DNA from: Pseudomonadota bacterium
GTDB taxonomy: Bacteria > Pseudomonadota > Gammaproteobacteria > Steroidobacterales > Steroidobacteraceae
DNA: 64,000 bases
Assembly (NCBI GenBank): GCA_025357635.1
Contig: JANXOV010000009.1
Coordinates: 1-64,000, forward strand
Reading direction: 5' to 3'
The notes under the pieces were generated by a model. The model saw only the letters and a program-made list of their open reading frames with translations, had not been told where the DNA came from and did no database searches. A program made the translations under genes and the position numbers. Of the stretch, positions 35,144 to 43,320 are shown one piece after another; the first letter of the stretch is position 1; every line of letters begins with the position of its first letter.

Positions 35144-36174
35144 GGCGCCACGATGTCGACGACGTCGCCGTCATGCAGATACGCTAACCCCGCACTGATC
35201 AGCGATTCGCCCGCCGACACGCCGGATCGTAGTGCCGCCTCACTGCCGTCGATGAAGGCAACCTCGACCGGCTTGCGCTTCACGCGCCGGGAATGCGCAT
35301 CGTAGGTGAACACCCATGCTCGCATCTGATCGCCCTCGATCAGGCATTCGATCGGGACGCGGATCAGAGCCGGGGCGGGCGAGGTCGGCGTAATCTGCAG
35401 TTTGGCCAGCAGTCCTGATGCGGGATTGGCAAGGCCGGCGACATCCACATTGACTTCGATGTCGAATGTTCCGGTGCGAGCATCCGCCGCACGCGTGATC
35501 TGCGACACGCGGCCGGCAAGAACCTTGCCCGGGTAGGCATCAAAGTGCGCCTGTACGCCATCGCCGAGTTTCACATTGACGACGTCTCGATCCGATAGGG
35601 AGGCTCGGACCACCCAACCGCGCGTTTCGTTGGAGATGATCAGCACGGGCGCTCCCGCCTGCACCAGCTGCCGGGCTTCGGCCAGGCGGCGCAGGACGAT
35701 CCCGGGGCCGGGTGCGTGAATGGCGGCATAACCGGCATTGAAACGAGCCGAGGTCAGGGCCGCGCGCGCCACGGCAGCGTTGGTCCGAGCATCCTCCACC
35801 CGCTCGCGCGTGATCACCTGGTCGGCATACAAGGACTCAGCACGCTCAAGATCCCGGTCGGCTTTCACGGACAGTTCATGCGACTGCCTGACTCCTGAGT
35901 CCACTTCAGCGCGTTCAAGTTCAGCGAGCATTTGACCCGGCTTCACCAGGGCTCCTTCCTCGACCGCGAACCGCGCGATGACGCCGGACACCTTGAACGA
36001 TAGCGGCACCTGGTCCTTTGCGGCGAGTGTTCCCGTGGCATCTATCAGTGCAAGCCCGGAGCCGGCTCTCGCATTGACCAGTGTCGCGCGCTGCACTGGC
36101 GGGACAATGTCAGGAGGGCGCCCGCCACAGGCGGCGAGCACAAGCGCAGGCACTAGCAGGCAGATTGATTTCAC
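35140..36174 (-). CDS. RND efflux periplasmic adaptor (membrane fusion lipoprotein)
   Basis: 344 aa. Lipoprotein signal LLVPALVLAACGG (lipid-modified Cys about 16). The biotinyl-lipoyl halves read VSGVIARFAVEEGALVKPGQ and YAAIHAPGPGIVLRRLAEAR, flanking a helical hairpin with ERVEDARTNAAVARAAL. The beta-barrel part follows (LGDGVQAHFDAYPGKVLAGR). It bridges pump and outer-membrane channel. Its start overlaps the end of the TolC-family gene by 4 bp. Confidence 0.9.
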   Translation of the reverse strand: MKSICLLVPALVLAACGGRPPDIVPPVQRATLVNARAGSGLALIDATGTLAAKDQVPLSFKVSGVIARFAVEEGALVKPGQMLAELERAEVDSGVRQSHELSVKADRDLERAESLYADQVITRERVEDARTNAAVARAALTSARFNAGYAAIHAPGPGIVLRRLAEARQLVQAGAPVLIISNETRGWVVRASLSDRDVVNVKLGDGVQAHFDAYPGKVLAGRVSQITRAADARTGTFDIEVNVDVAGLANPASGLLAKLQITPTSPAPALIRVPIECLIEGDQMRAWVFTYDAHSRRVKRKPVEVAFIDGSEAALRSGVSAGESLISAGLAYLHDGDVVDIVAP

Positions 36175-37616
36175 GGTGAAGTCCCAAGATGTTGTGCGGG
36201 GTTGCCCGCTGCATAGTCCAATTCAATCGCGCGCGCGAACACCTCGAAGCGCACCAGGTTCAGATTGCTTTGAGCGTCTGCGAAGCTGGTCCGTGCATCC
36301 AGAAACTCGACCTGGGAAATGACGCCGGCATCGCGCTTCTTGCTGGCAATTTTGAATCCGGCGCGCGCTGCGCTCTCGCGCGCCGTCGCGGTTCGCAGCG
36401 CACTCAACCCCGCAAGCAAGTCCTCGCGGGACTGCTCGACCTCCAGGCTGATCTGCTGCCGCGCCTGCTCCAACTGCAGGGCGCTGGCCTTCTGCGCCAG
36501 CGTCGCCTGGCCGACGCGCGCCCGAGACTGGTTTCCACTGAACAGACTCCAGCTGAATACCAGGGAACCGATGGCATATCGCTCGTTCGGGCCAAAGCGA
36601 TACTCCTCGCCCTGCGTACCGCCCTCCAGTGCCAGCGCCAACGTTGGTTTGAAGCCCGAACGGGCGGCATCGATGCCGGCGGCGGCCGCCTGTTGCAGTG
36701 AATCCAGCTGGCGTAACTCGGCACGCCGGCGCATGGACTCAGAAATCAGCGTTTCCAGCGGGCCGGGGTTTAGCGTATCGACACGGGGCAGATCGGACGG
36801 TTCGATGGGCAGTGCGCGATCCCGGTTGATCAGGAAGTTGAAATAGCGCTGCGCGCGGGCGATGGCGTTGCTCGCCTCGACCCGCTGTTGCTGCACGCTC
36901 AGCAGTTCGGCTTGGGCTCGCAGCGCCTGATCTTCGGTGACCTTGCCGGCCTCGTATAGCTTGTTGTTGACGCGCAGATTCTCACTGAGACTTTCGATGT
37001 TGGACTCGGCGATCGCGAGGCTTTGATTCGCCTTGCACCAGTCCAGATAGGCAATGCCGATGTCGCGCACGAGCACGGATCGGAAGGCGTCCCGGGTGAA
37101 CTGCGCGGCATACGAGTTGGCGCGCTGCGCACGCACATTGGCCGCAATTGCCGGCGCATACAACGGTTGCATGATTCGCAAGGCTGTTTGCTGTTCGCGT
37201 GGGCGTTGGGTGGTGAACTGCTGATGCGGAAGCGGCGAGAAGTTGGTGGGAGATGGCAGATTCTGGGTCAGCTGATTGAGCGTCGCGTATACCGGATTGA
37301 CCACGCTGCCGATGGGTATGTCGATCGTGCGGCCGCCGTGGGCGCGCGTGTAGCGTGCTTCGAGCGACAGAGAGGGAAGGTAAGCGCCGCGTGCTTCGGC
37401 CAGCGCCTGCACGCTGCGCTCGAAGGAAATCTCCTGCTGTTGTAAAGGCAGATTGCTGTCCAACCCTTGCGCGAGGTAGTCCGACAAGACTTGCTCCAAT
37501 GTGCGGCCTGCCGGCGTGGACTGGGCGGCCGCCAGGGTGGCAGGCGCCAGGACCTGCGTGCTCAGCAACAGCGCCAAAAGGAATCGATGCTGGGCAGTAA
37601 TACAACTAGTAGACAT
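36171..37616 (-). CDS. TolC-family outer-membrane efflux channel
   Basis: 481 aa. Signal peptide about 1-31 (FLLALLLSTQVLAPATLAAA). Two repeated helical OEP regions: LPLQQQEISFERSVQALAEA, RGAYLPSLSLEARY, KLYEAGKVTEDQALRAQAEL in the first, and ARSGFKPTLALALEGG, KRDAGVISQVEFLDARTSF in the second. It is TolC-like and not lipidated. First structural gene after tetR, 23 bp downstream. Confidence 0.9.
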   Translation of the reverse strand: MSTSCITAQHRFLLALLLSTQVLAPATLAAAQSTPAGRTLEQVLSDYLAQGLDSNLPLQQQEISFERSVQALAEARGAYLPSLSLEARYTRAHGGRTIDIPIGSVVNPVYATLNQLTQNLPSPTNFSPLPHQQFTTQRPREQQTALRIMQPLYAPAIAANVRAQRANSYAAQFTRDAFRSVLVRDIGIAYLDWCKANQSLAIAESNIESLSENLRVNNKLYEAGKVTEDQALRAQAELLSVQQQRVEASNAIARAQRYFNFLINRDRALPIEPSDLPRVDTLNPGPLETLISESMRRRAELRQLDSLQQAAAAGIDAARSGFKPTLALALEGGTQGEEYRFGPNERYAIGSLVFSWSLFSGNQSRARVGQATLAQKASALQLEQARQQISLEVEQSREDLLAGLSALRTATARESAARAGFKIASKKRDAGVISQVEFLDARTSFADAQSNLNLVRFEVFARAIELDYAAGNPAQHLGTSP

Positions 37617-37639
37617 GCGTCATTTTCATGTCGAAAAAA

Positions 37640-38287
37640 TTAGCCCTTGGGTCCCTTCATGGAGTGACGCGCCATTTGCAGCGCATGCCGGCCGAGTTGT
37701 TGGACGTTAATGCCCTCGCGCGCGAACGCGTCGGCCTTGGTTGTACTAAGCTGGATGATCCCGTGCATGAACCCCCAGAGCGCGATCGACGTTGTTAGCG
37801 GATCGCCGATGTCCGCACGGATGGATCCGTCAGCAATGCCATGCCGGATTGCCGAGACCATGATGGCCATTTTCTTCTGCTGGCCGGTCATGCACGCATC
37901 GATGTAGGCGCTGTTCACCTCGGCACTGGCTATCAATGATTCAAACGATGCTATTGCGTTGAAATAGACTGGGAATTCCTGTGAAAACGCCAGATACGCG
38001 CGGCCTATCGCCTCGATCTGATCAAGTCCTTTCTTGTTGCGGGCAACCGCTTCGCTGAAGCGCTGCTGCAGTTGCAGACCGGCCCGCTCGGCGATGGCGA
38101 ATTGCAGGTCCGCCTTGTCCTTAAAGTAGATGTAGACCAGGGCGCGCGAGAGTCTGGCTTTGCGCGCGATTTGAAGCATGGTCGCATCGTCGAACCCGAC
38201 TTCGCCGAACACCTGCTCGGCTGCGTCGATGATTTCGAGGCGGCGGCGCTCCTTTTCCTCGCTGCGGCGGTCTTCAATTTCAGTCAT
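37640..38287 (-). CDS. TetR-family transcriptional regulator
   Basis: 215 aa. N-terminal HTH (about 15-60): EVGFDDATMLQIARKARLSR and ALVYIYFKDKADLQFAI. The ligand domain is variable, with KALINSAEVNSAYIDACM-type helices. As first gene of the tetR-TolC-MFP-RND run it is the likely repressor of the pump. A palindrome lies 22 bp upstream of its start. The N-terminal RRSEEKERRRLEI is a basic arm common in this family. Confidence 0.88.
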   Translation of the reverse strand: MTEIEDRRSEEKERRRLEIIDAAEQVFGEVGFDDATMLQIARKARLSRALVYIYFKDKADLQFAIAERAGLQLQQRFSEAVARNKKGLDQIEAIGRAYLAFSQEFPVYFNAIASFESLIASAEVNSAYIDACMTGQQKKMAIMVSAIRHGIADGSIRADIGDPLTTSIALWGFMHGIIQLSTTKADAFAREGINVQQLGRHALQMARHSMKGPKG

Positions 38288-38293
38288 ATCGTC

Positions 38294-38323
38294 AGTCTAC
38301 GAAAAGAACTGACATGGTGTCAA
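38294..38323 (-). promoter_or_regulatory. Candidate promoter and TetR operator
   Basis: On the minus strand TTGACA (38323-38318), 18 bp, TAGACT (38299-38294). The -35 overlaps the perfect palindrome TGACA-tgg-TGTCA (38310-38322). The -10 is only 7 bp from the tetR ATG, so transcripts would have almost no leader, or the real promoter lies further up. The palindrome over a -35 box is a typical autorepression layout. Confidence 0.38.
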
Positions 38324-38435
38324 TAGATACACTTATGTCCAAGTAGCGCCTCGCCTCACGCCGCTTGCTAAGATGGCCAGTCGGGTGGAGATGAACGGTA
38401 CACCCGTCGACCCAATCAACGATAAAGGACGAGCC

Positions 38436-38489
38436 ATGCGCCAATTGATTCTTGAACCCGTGTTCTGTTCGGCAGGGCACTCATTGTGA
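38436..38489 (+). CDS. 17-codon ORF overlapping the fhs start
   Basis: [20 protein letters not shown] 38436 with a strong ribosome site (AAAGGACG) 6 bp before it. Its TGA overlaps the GTG start of fhs (GTGA). The frame extends in frame to an ATG at 38373 (38 residues). fhs itself has a weaker ribosome site, so translation of this ORF could feed fhs by re-initiation. Whether the peptide matters is unknown; its composition shows no obvious attenuator run. Confidence 0.45.
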   Translation: MRQLILEPVFCSAGHSL

Positions 38490-40153
38490 GCAATATCGAT
38501 ATCGCGCAGCGCGCAACGATGCGGCCGATTCTGCAATTGGCGCAGGAACGACTGGGCATACCTGAAGAATCGCTGGAATCCTACGGCCGGTACAAGGCCA
38601 AAGTGTCCTTGGATTTCATCAAAAGCTTGAATGACCGGCCCGACGGCAAACTGGTTCTGGTGACGGCCGTTTCCCCCACCCCGGCGGGCGAGGGAAAGAC
38701 CACCACCACGGTGGGTCTGGGCGATGCCCTGAATCACATCGGCAAGAAAGCCATCATCTGCCTGCGAGAACCGGCACTGGGGCCCGTATTCGGGATGAAG
38801 GGCGGAGCGGCAGGGGGTGGATATTCGCAGGTCGTGCCGATGGAGGATATCAACCTTCATTTCACCGGAGATTTCTCCGCCATTTCGCTTGCGCACAATC
38901 TGTTGTCGGCCCTCATCGACAACCACATTCATTTCGGCAATGAGCTGAAATTCGACACGCGCCGCATCGCCTGGCGGCGCGTAGTGGATTTGAACGACCG
39001 CGCACTGCGCAGCATCGTCGTCGGGCTGGGAACCTCGAACGGATACGCGCGTGAGGACGGGTTCGACATCGTCGTAGCCTCCGAAATCATGGCTATTTTC
39101 TGTCTGGCCACGAGCTTGCACGATTTGCGCGAGCGGCTCGGGAATATCGTCATCGGCACCTCGCTAGGCGGCGAGCCGATCCTGGCCCGGCAACTCAAGG
39201 CGCACGGCGCGATGACAGTGCTCTTGAAACAGGCGCTGGCGCCCAATCTGGTGCAAACGCTGGAGAACAATCCCGCATTCATTCACGGCGGGCCCTTCGC
39301 GAACATTGCGCATGGCTGCAATTCCGTGATCGCCACGCGTACGGCTCTGAAGCTTGCGGACTATGTGGTCACCGAAGCCGGATTCGGCGCCGACCTGGGC
39401 GCAGAGAAATTCGTCGACATCAAATGCCGAAAATCCGGGTTGAAGCCATCGGCTGCTGTGATCGTCGCAACGATCCGTGCTTTGAAGTTTCATGGGGGCG
39501 TGAATGTTGCGGATGTAGGCAAGGAAAACCTTGGCGCGCTCAGGCAAGGCGTGGTCAATCTGGAACGGCACATCGACAACGTGCGCAACCATTACGGAAT
39601 ACCGTGTGTTGTGTCGATCAACCACCGTGCAGAAGACACCGATGCCGAGGTGAAGCTGCTGATCGACTCCGTCGCTCATCAAGGCGTCAAGGTGATTCTT
39701 GCGCGCCATTTTGCCGAAGGCAGCAAGGGCGCGATCGAGGTTGCACACGAGGTCGTGAATCTGTGTTCACAACCCAGCGGGTTCAAGTTTGTCTACGAAG
39801 ACGGCGCCACGTTGTGGGAGAAGATGCAGGCCATCGCCCAGAAGATATATCACGCCGCCGATATTTCAGCCGACAAGAACGTGCGGCAACAGATCCAGCG
39901 GCTGCAGGACGCCGGCTACGGCCACTATCCGGTGTGCGTAGCCAAGACCCAGTATTCGTTTTCGACCGACCCGACCCTGCGCGGCGCACCGTCGGGTCAC
40001 ACCGTCAATGTGCGTGAAGTACGGCTCGCGGCCGGAGCGCAATTCATTGTCATGATCTGCGGGGAAATCATGACCATGCCCGGTCTGCCGAGGATTCCAG
40101 CCTCGGTGTCGATCGATGTGGACGAGGATGGAAAGATCTGCGGATTGTTTTGA
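38486..40153 (+). CDS. fhs: Formate--tetrahydrofolate ligase
   Basis: 555 aa, full length. KYKA-type N-terminal segment [14 protein letters not shown]-loop [87 protein letters not shown], and C-terminal [15 protein letters not shown]. It makes 10-formyl-THF from formate, ATP and THF. In gammaproteobacteria it is scattered. GTG start; alternatives upstream are closed by the short ORF arrangement. Neighbours give no C1 pathway context. Confidence 0.96.
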   Translation: MSNIDIAQRATMRPILQLAQERLGIPEESLESYGRYKAKVSLDFIKSLNDRPDGKLVLVTAVSPTPAGEGKTTTTVGLGDALNHIGKKAIICLREPALGPVFGMKGGAAGGGYSQVVPMEDINLHFTGDFSAISLAHNLLSALIDNHIHFGNELKFDTRRIAWRRVVDLNDRALRSIVVGLGTSNGYAREDGFDIVVASEIMAIFCLATSLHDLRERLGNIVIGTSLGGEPILARQLKAHGAMTVLLKQALAPNLVQTLENNPAFIHGGPFANIAHGCNSVIATRTALKLADYVVTEAGFGADLGAEKFVDIKCRKSGLKPSAAVIVATIRALKFHGGVNVADVGKENLGALRQGVVNLERHIDNVRNHYGIPCVVSINHRAEDTDAEVKLLIDSVAHQGVKVILARHFAEGSKGAIEVAHEVVNLCSQPSGFKFVYEDGATLWEKMQAIAQKIYHAADISADKNVRQQIQRLQDAGYGHYPVCVAKTQYSFSTDPTLRGAPSGHTVNVREVRLAAGAQFIVMICGEIMTMPGLPRIPASVSIDVDEDGKICGLF

Positions 40154-40205
40154 AAGGTTGACGGCAATGCCAGGTGCAAACCGGTGGGAGCTTGGCAAGA
40201 TGATG

Positions 40206-40229
40206 CCCGCTCACAAGAGCGGGTTGTCT
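40206..40229 (+). terminator. Hairpin after fhs, probable terminator
   Basis: CCCGCTC-acaa-GAGCGGG, 7-bp perfect stem with 4-base loop, followed by TTGTCT. It lies about 52 bp after the fhs stop. The U-tract is short, so efficiency is uncertain. Confidence 0.55.
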
Positions 40230-40308
40230 ACCTCAGGATTCCGGGTACGCCATTAGGGTAAGCCGAGCGTATTGCACGCACCGGTTTCGGCTGCGCGTCA
40301 ACCATTAG

Positions 40309-40407
40309 TTATTTCAGGTTACGAAATTCCATGATGGTCAGAAGTACGCCGATCAGCATCAACGCAAAAACGGCAATACCGACGTAGAGCGGATCGCCGA
40401 ACATCAT
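40309..40407 (-). CDS. 32-residue single-helix membrane peptide
   Basis: MMFGDPLYVGIAVFALMLIG followed by a short tail ending EFRNLK. One transmembrane helix (about 8-26), Lys/Arg at the C-terminus. The ATG overlaps the stop of the preceding gene (ATGA), a classic coupling signal that supports its being real despite its size. Third tiny membrane gene in the run behind the PAS protein. Function unknown; such peptides often stabilise or tune membrane complexes. Confidence 0.5.
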   Translation of the reverse strand: MMFGDPLYVGIAVFALMLIGVLLTIMEFRNLK

Positions 40408-40586
40408 GGCTTTTTACCCAGCAATGCTGTCAGCTTGAAATAAATCCCGAAGCACAGGATGGAGGGCACCCAAATCGCTGTGAAGATTGCCTGCTCTCGA
40501 TCCTTCAAGCCAAACCACATGTAGGCTGACAGAATGAACGATATCATCACCGCCAGCAGAAAGAAAAAATCCGATTTTCTGAACAT
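40404..40586 (-). CDS. Small membrane protein, two helices
   Basis: 60 aa. Two predicted helices, FFFLLAVMISFILSAYMWFG (about 6-25) and a second with IFTAIWVPSILCFGIYFKL (about 34-52). GGAGGG precedes the ATG by 6 bp, a strong ribosome site. The IWVPSIL stretch looks like a family motif, but I cannot name the family. Between the 70-aa and 32-aa genes, 18 bp after the first and overlapping the second. Confidence 0.62.
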   Translation of the reverse strand: MFRKSDFFFLLAVMISFILSAYMWFGLKDREQAIFTAIWVPSILCFGIYFKLTALLGKKP

Positions 40587-40604
40587 ATCAGCCCTCCAAG
40601 AATT

Positions 40605-40817
40605 TTACTCGTCCAGATAGTCAACGATTCCATAGCCAACGGCGCTTAACAGGCAACCCGTAATCGCCACCGAACCGATTATTCTTATCCCCGAGGAGAT
40701 TCCTATCGCAAAAAAATCTGGGTTGATCATCCCGCTCAGGGCGAGTACCAGGCCAGCGCATCCGACCGCGGTCAGCGAGTTTCCGATCGAAATCAACAGC
40801 CCGTAAAGATATTTCAT
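40605..40817 (-). CDS. Small membrane protein, two helices, glycine-rich
   Basis: 70 aa from ATG 40817. Helices at about 4-30 (LISIGNSLTAVGCAGLVLAL) and 42-63 (IIGSVAITGCLLSAVGYGIV), with Gly/Ala/Ser small-residue spacing suggestive of helix packing. A TTG at 40904 would add 29 residues overlapping the PAS gene; I reject it because those codons are not hydrophobic and the overlap is long. It follows the PAS gene by 44 bp on the same strand. Function unknown. Confidence 0.55.
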   Translation of the reverse strand: MKYLYGLLISIGNSLTAVGCAGLVLALSGMINPDFFAIGISSGIRIIGSVAITGCLLSAVGYGIVDYLDE

Positions 40818-40861
40818 TGTGCCGTACGAGTATCTTGCATATTCAACCGTGAGCGATGCGG

Positions 40862-41263
40862 CTACTGAATCGCAAAGCCTGCGCGTTGAATCGCCAACCA
40901 ACACCTGGCCAGCTTGCCGACCTTAACTGGCGTTACGCGCCAGTGCATGACGAAGGGGGTTCCATCCTTCTTATAATTGATCGCTTGACCTTCGAATTTG
41001 CCGCCGTTCTTGATGGCTTCACCCAGGCGCGCAATCACTTTTTGATCCGTAGCGGGTCCTTGCAAAATTTTCGGCGTTTTGCCGATTACTTCCGACGGCG
41101 CGTAACCAGTAAGCTTCTTGAAAGCCTGGTTCGCGTAAATAATTTTGGCCCCGGCACTCGCATCCGTGATGAGGATCGAGTCATAACTGGTTTCTGTCAG
41201 CACCTGCAGGAGTTTTAGGCTGACAGGCGTATCACTCAGGACTTTTTCTAAAGAACCAGACAT
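40862..41263 (-). CDS. Short PAS/LOV-like protein lacking the photoactive cysteine
   Basis: 133 aa, PAS domain only. LLQVLTETSYDSILITDASA, IIYANQAFKKLTGYAPSEVI, GKTPKILQGPATDQ, INYKKDGTPFVMHWRVTPV and CWLAIQRAG follow the LOV pattern, but the NCRFLQG-type motif reads TPKILQG, so the cysteine that forms the flavin adduct is replaced by proline. It may still bind flavin or another ligand. Length and context resemble the short PpSB-LOV photoreceptors of Pseudomonas putida, encoded beside PplR regulators. AGGAG lies before the ATG. Divergent from the MerR-type gene. Confidence 0.75.
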   Translation of the reverse strand: MSGSLEKVLSDTPVSLKLLQVLTETSYDSILITDASAGAKIIYANQAFKKLTGYAPSEVIGKTPKILQGPATDQKVIARLGEAIKNGGKFEGQAINYKKDGTPFVMHWRVTPVKVGKLARCWLAIQRAGFAIQ

Positions 41264-41310
41264 TGAAGATTTCTCCTGTGATAGTGGGTATGTCTCTCCA
41301 TTGCTGCAAT

Positions 41311-41324
41311 ATACATAGTTGTAT
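41311..41324. promoter_or_regulatory. Inverted repeat between PAS and MerR-type genes
   Basis: ATACA-tagt-TGTAT, preceded by T so that the left half reads TATACA. It lies 48 bp upstream of the PAS gene and just before the candidate merR promoter. The half-site resembles the T(G/A)TACA element reported for PplR1, but the spacing and orientation differ, so this is only suggestive. Confidence 0.38.
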
Positions 41325-41329
41325 TCATA

Positions 41330-41360
41330 TTGAACAGGGTTTTCTGGAAAAATTTATTCT
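41330..41360 (+). promoter_or_regulatory. Candidate MerR-type promoter with 19-bp spacer
   Basis: TTGAAC (41330-41335), 19 bp, TATTCT (41355-41360). Overlong 19-bp spacers are typical of promoters that MerR-family proteins activate by DNA distortion. It would drive the MerR-type gene, with about 65 bp of leader. Confidence 0.4.
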
Positions 41361-41428
41361 AAAGACCTGTTAATGAACGCAATAAACGTGATAATAGCGT
41401 TTCAAAGACAGTTCATTAAGAGAGGCCG

Positions 41429-42418
41429 ATGCCAAAAGATCCACGGGTTCTGGTGGCGAAGCAGGTGTACCGAAGTGGTGCGGTAGCACGACTCACCGGC
41501 ATCCCCGTTCAAACGCTGCGCGTTTGGGAAAGGCGATACAACATTGTCGGACCACGCCAGAGTGCGACGGGGCAGCGCCAGTACTCCCCCGACGAAGTCA
41601 CCCGCCTCACGGTGATCAAGCAGCTGGTTGACTCGGGGCACGCGATAGGCTCTGTCGCCGCACTTGATCTGGTGCGGTTGCAGTCCATGCTCCACACGGC
41701 AGCACGCGCCGCCCGCGCTCCGCGCGGCGAGGCCCATTCCACTGCCGAGGGCGCAAGACTCCCGGTACGCGTGGCCATCGCCGGCGATGCACTGGCCATG
41801 CGGGTGCAGCACTATCAACTGCCTATGGTGCAAGTCGTAGCGTCAAGTCCTGATGCCGAGCGCGCTGGCGAAGCCCTGCGAGGAGTTGCCGCCGATGTCC
41901 TGCTGATCGAGTTGCCGACTCTGCAGCGCGAATCGGCGCGGACAATTCAGTCCCTGGCGCAACAAGTCGGGGCGCAGAAGATCATCGTCGAGTACGGCTA
42001 CGCTTCGCAACGCATCGAGCGGGAACTGAGGGCACTGGGCTGCAGTCTGGCCCGCGCGCCGCTGAGTGTCGACCAGCTGGAATTGCTATGCCAATTCCCG
42101 CCTGCCGCCGCGCAGGCCAGCGGTCTCAGCCCTTTACGGCATCTGGATCCGGTCGCGCCGCGCCGCTTCGATAACAAGGCGCTCGCGGAAGTTTCCCTGG
42201 CGTCAGTCGCCCTGAACTGCGAGTGTCCGCACCACCTCTCCGAGCTGCTGGTGCGAATGGGAAATTTCGAAACCTACAGCGCCGAGTGTAAAAGCCGCAG
42301 TCCGGCCGATGCCGCACTCCATCATTATCTGATGCAGGTAGCGGGCACTGCACGGGCCTTGTTGGAGGATGCACTCGTGCGTGTCGTCGAGGCGGAAGGC
42401 ATTTCGCTTCCCGTCTGA
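41429..42418 (+). CDS. MerR-family regulator, class II LitR/PplR-like
   Basis: 329 aa. N-terminal MerR HTH (about 12-85): YRSGAVARLTGIPVQTLRVW and ERRY, then RQYSPDEVTRLTVIKQLVDSGHAIG. The C-terminal two thirds resemble the cobalamin-binding half of LitR/CarH (Rossmann-like VRVAIAGDALAMRV... and VAADVLLIELPTLQ), but the DxHxxG cobalamin motif and W...EH motif are not seen, as in class II LitR proteins that respond through a partner LOV protein. A conserved-looking CECPHHLSELLVRMGNFE segment and a cysteine pair follow. AGAGAGG precedes the ATG. Probably regulates its own and the divergent operon. Confidence 0.75.
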   Translation: MPKDPRVLVAKQVYRSGAVARLTGIPVQTLRVWERRYNIVGPRQSATGQRQYSPDEVTRLTVIKQLVDSGHAIGSVAALDLVRLQSMLHTAARAARAPRGEAHSTAEGARLPVRVAIAGDALAMRVQHYQLPMVQVVASSPDAERAGEALRGVAADVLLIELPTLQRESARTIQSLAQQVGAQKIIVEYGYASQRIERELRALGCSLARAPLSVDQLELLCQFPPAAAQASGLSPLRHLDPVAPRRFDNKALAEVSLASVALNCECPHHLSELLVRMGNFETYSAECKSRSPADAALHHYLMQVAGTARALLEDALVRVVEAEGISLPV

Positions 42419-42452
42419 GACTGCAGCGCTTAATCGAGAAGGGAAATCAATC

Positions 42453-43175
42453 GTGGAATCACCAGCATCAGCCGAAGCGTTTCCTGCAGGCGGCCGCGCC
42501 GTCGTGTTCGGAGCCAGCGGCGGGATCGGCCGCGCTCTCGCGCTGCGGCTCGCTGCACAGCCGGGTTTCTCAGCCGTGCTGGGCTACTCGCGCAGCAGCG
42601 CTGTAGCCCTGGATCTATGTGACGAGTCAAGCATCGAGGCGGTCGCGGCAGACGTGCAGCGCAGCCCAGTGGACTTGCGGCTGCTGATCGACGCCACTGG
42701 CGTGCTTGATGGCGATGGTGTGGTCGCCGAGAAGACCTGGCGCCAGATGGACGGGGCTGCAATGATGCGCGCATTCGTAGTCAACGCAATCGGGCCGGCG
42801 CTGCTGATGAAGCATTTTCTCCCGTTGCTACCGCGTGCCGGCAGGTGCGTATTCGCCACCTTGTCCGCACGGGTTGGCAGCATCGGCGACAATCGGCTTG
42901 GCGGGTGGTACAGCTACCGCGCCTCAAAGGCCGCGCTGAACCAGATCGTGCGCACCGCTGCGATTGAACTGCGTCGCACCCGACCCGAGGCGCTGTGCAT
43001 CGCCTTGCATCCTGGCACGGTTGCCACGCCTCTGTCCGCTCGCTTCGCAAAGCCTGGGCTTGAAGTCCAATCACCTGAAGTGGCGGCGCTGCGTATCCTG
43101 GCGGTGCTCAACACGCTGACAGCGCAGTCCTCGGGAGAATTCTTTGATCAGCGGGGGCGGCCGATCGTCTGGTAG
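42453..43175 (+). CDS. Short-chain dehydrogenase, C-factor (CsgA)-like
   Basis: 240 aa from GTG 42453, with AAGGGA 8 bp before it. Nucleotide site AVVFGASGGIGRALALRL, DATGVLDGD in place of NNAG, catalytic Ser in FATLSARVGSIGDN and Tyr-x3-Lys in WYSYRASKAALNQ. ALHPGTVATPLSARF at the end is typical of the C-factor-like subgroup. Substrate unknown. It directly follows the MerR-type gene (34 bp), and related SDR genes occur in light-responsive LitR clusters of other bacteria. Confidence 0.82.
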   Translation: MESPASAEAFPAGGRAVVFGASGGIGRALALRLAAQPGFSAVLGYSRSSAVALDLCDESSIEAVAADVQRSPVDLRLLIDATGVLDGDGVVAEKTWRQMDGAAMMRAFVVNAIGPALLMKHFLPLLPRAGRCVFATLSARVGSIGDNRLGGWYSYRASKAALNQIVRTAAIELRRTRPEALCIALHPGTVATPLSARFAKPGLEVQSPEVAALRILAVLNTLTAQSSGEFFDQRGRPIVW

Positions 43176-43260
43176 TAATGTTAACTGGCAGGGCGATACC
43201 GCGATGGCACCCCAAGCATCACGAAACCAATAGCGAGCTCAAAGGCAGTTCACAACAAAG

Positions 43261-43295
43261 CGCGACCCCGGAGTCCTTTCGCTCCTGGGGTCGCG
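43261..43295. terminator. Strong hairpin between convergent SDR and fasciclin genes
   Basis: CGCGACCCCGGAG pairs with CTCCTGGGGTCGCG around an 8-base loop, a 13-bp stem with one bulge. On the minus strand it is followed by CTTTGTTG, a loose U-rich tail, so it best serves the fasciclin gene, and may stop SDR transcripts as well. Confidence 0.65.
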
Positions 43296-43320
43296 GCAAC
43301 TCTGCGTTCGAACTAGCGAA

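Noticed and set aside
40862-41263. Photoactive blue-light LOV protein
   Set aside because: The adduct-forming cysteine is replaced by proline, so classical LOV photochemistry is not expected.
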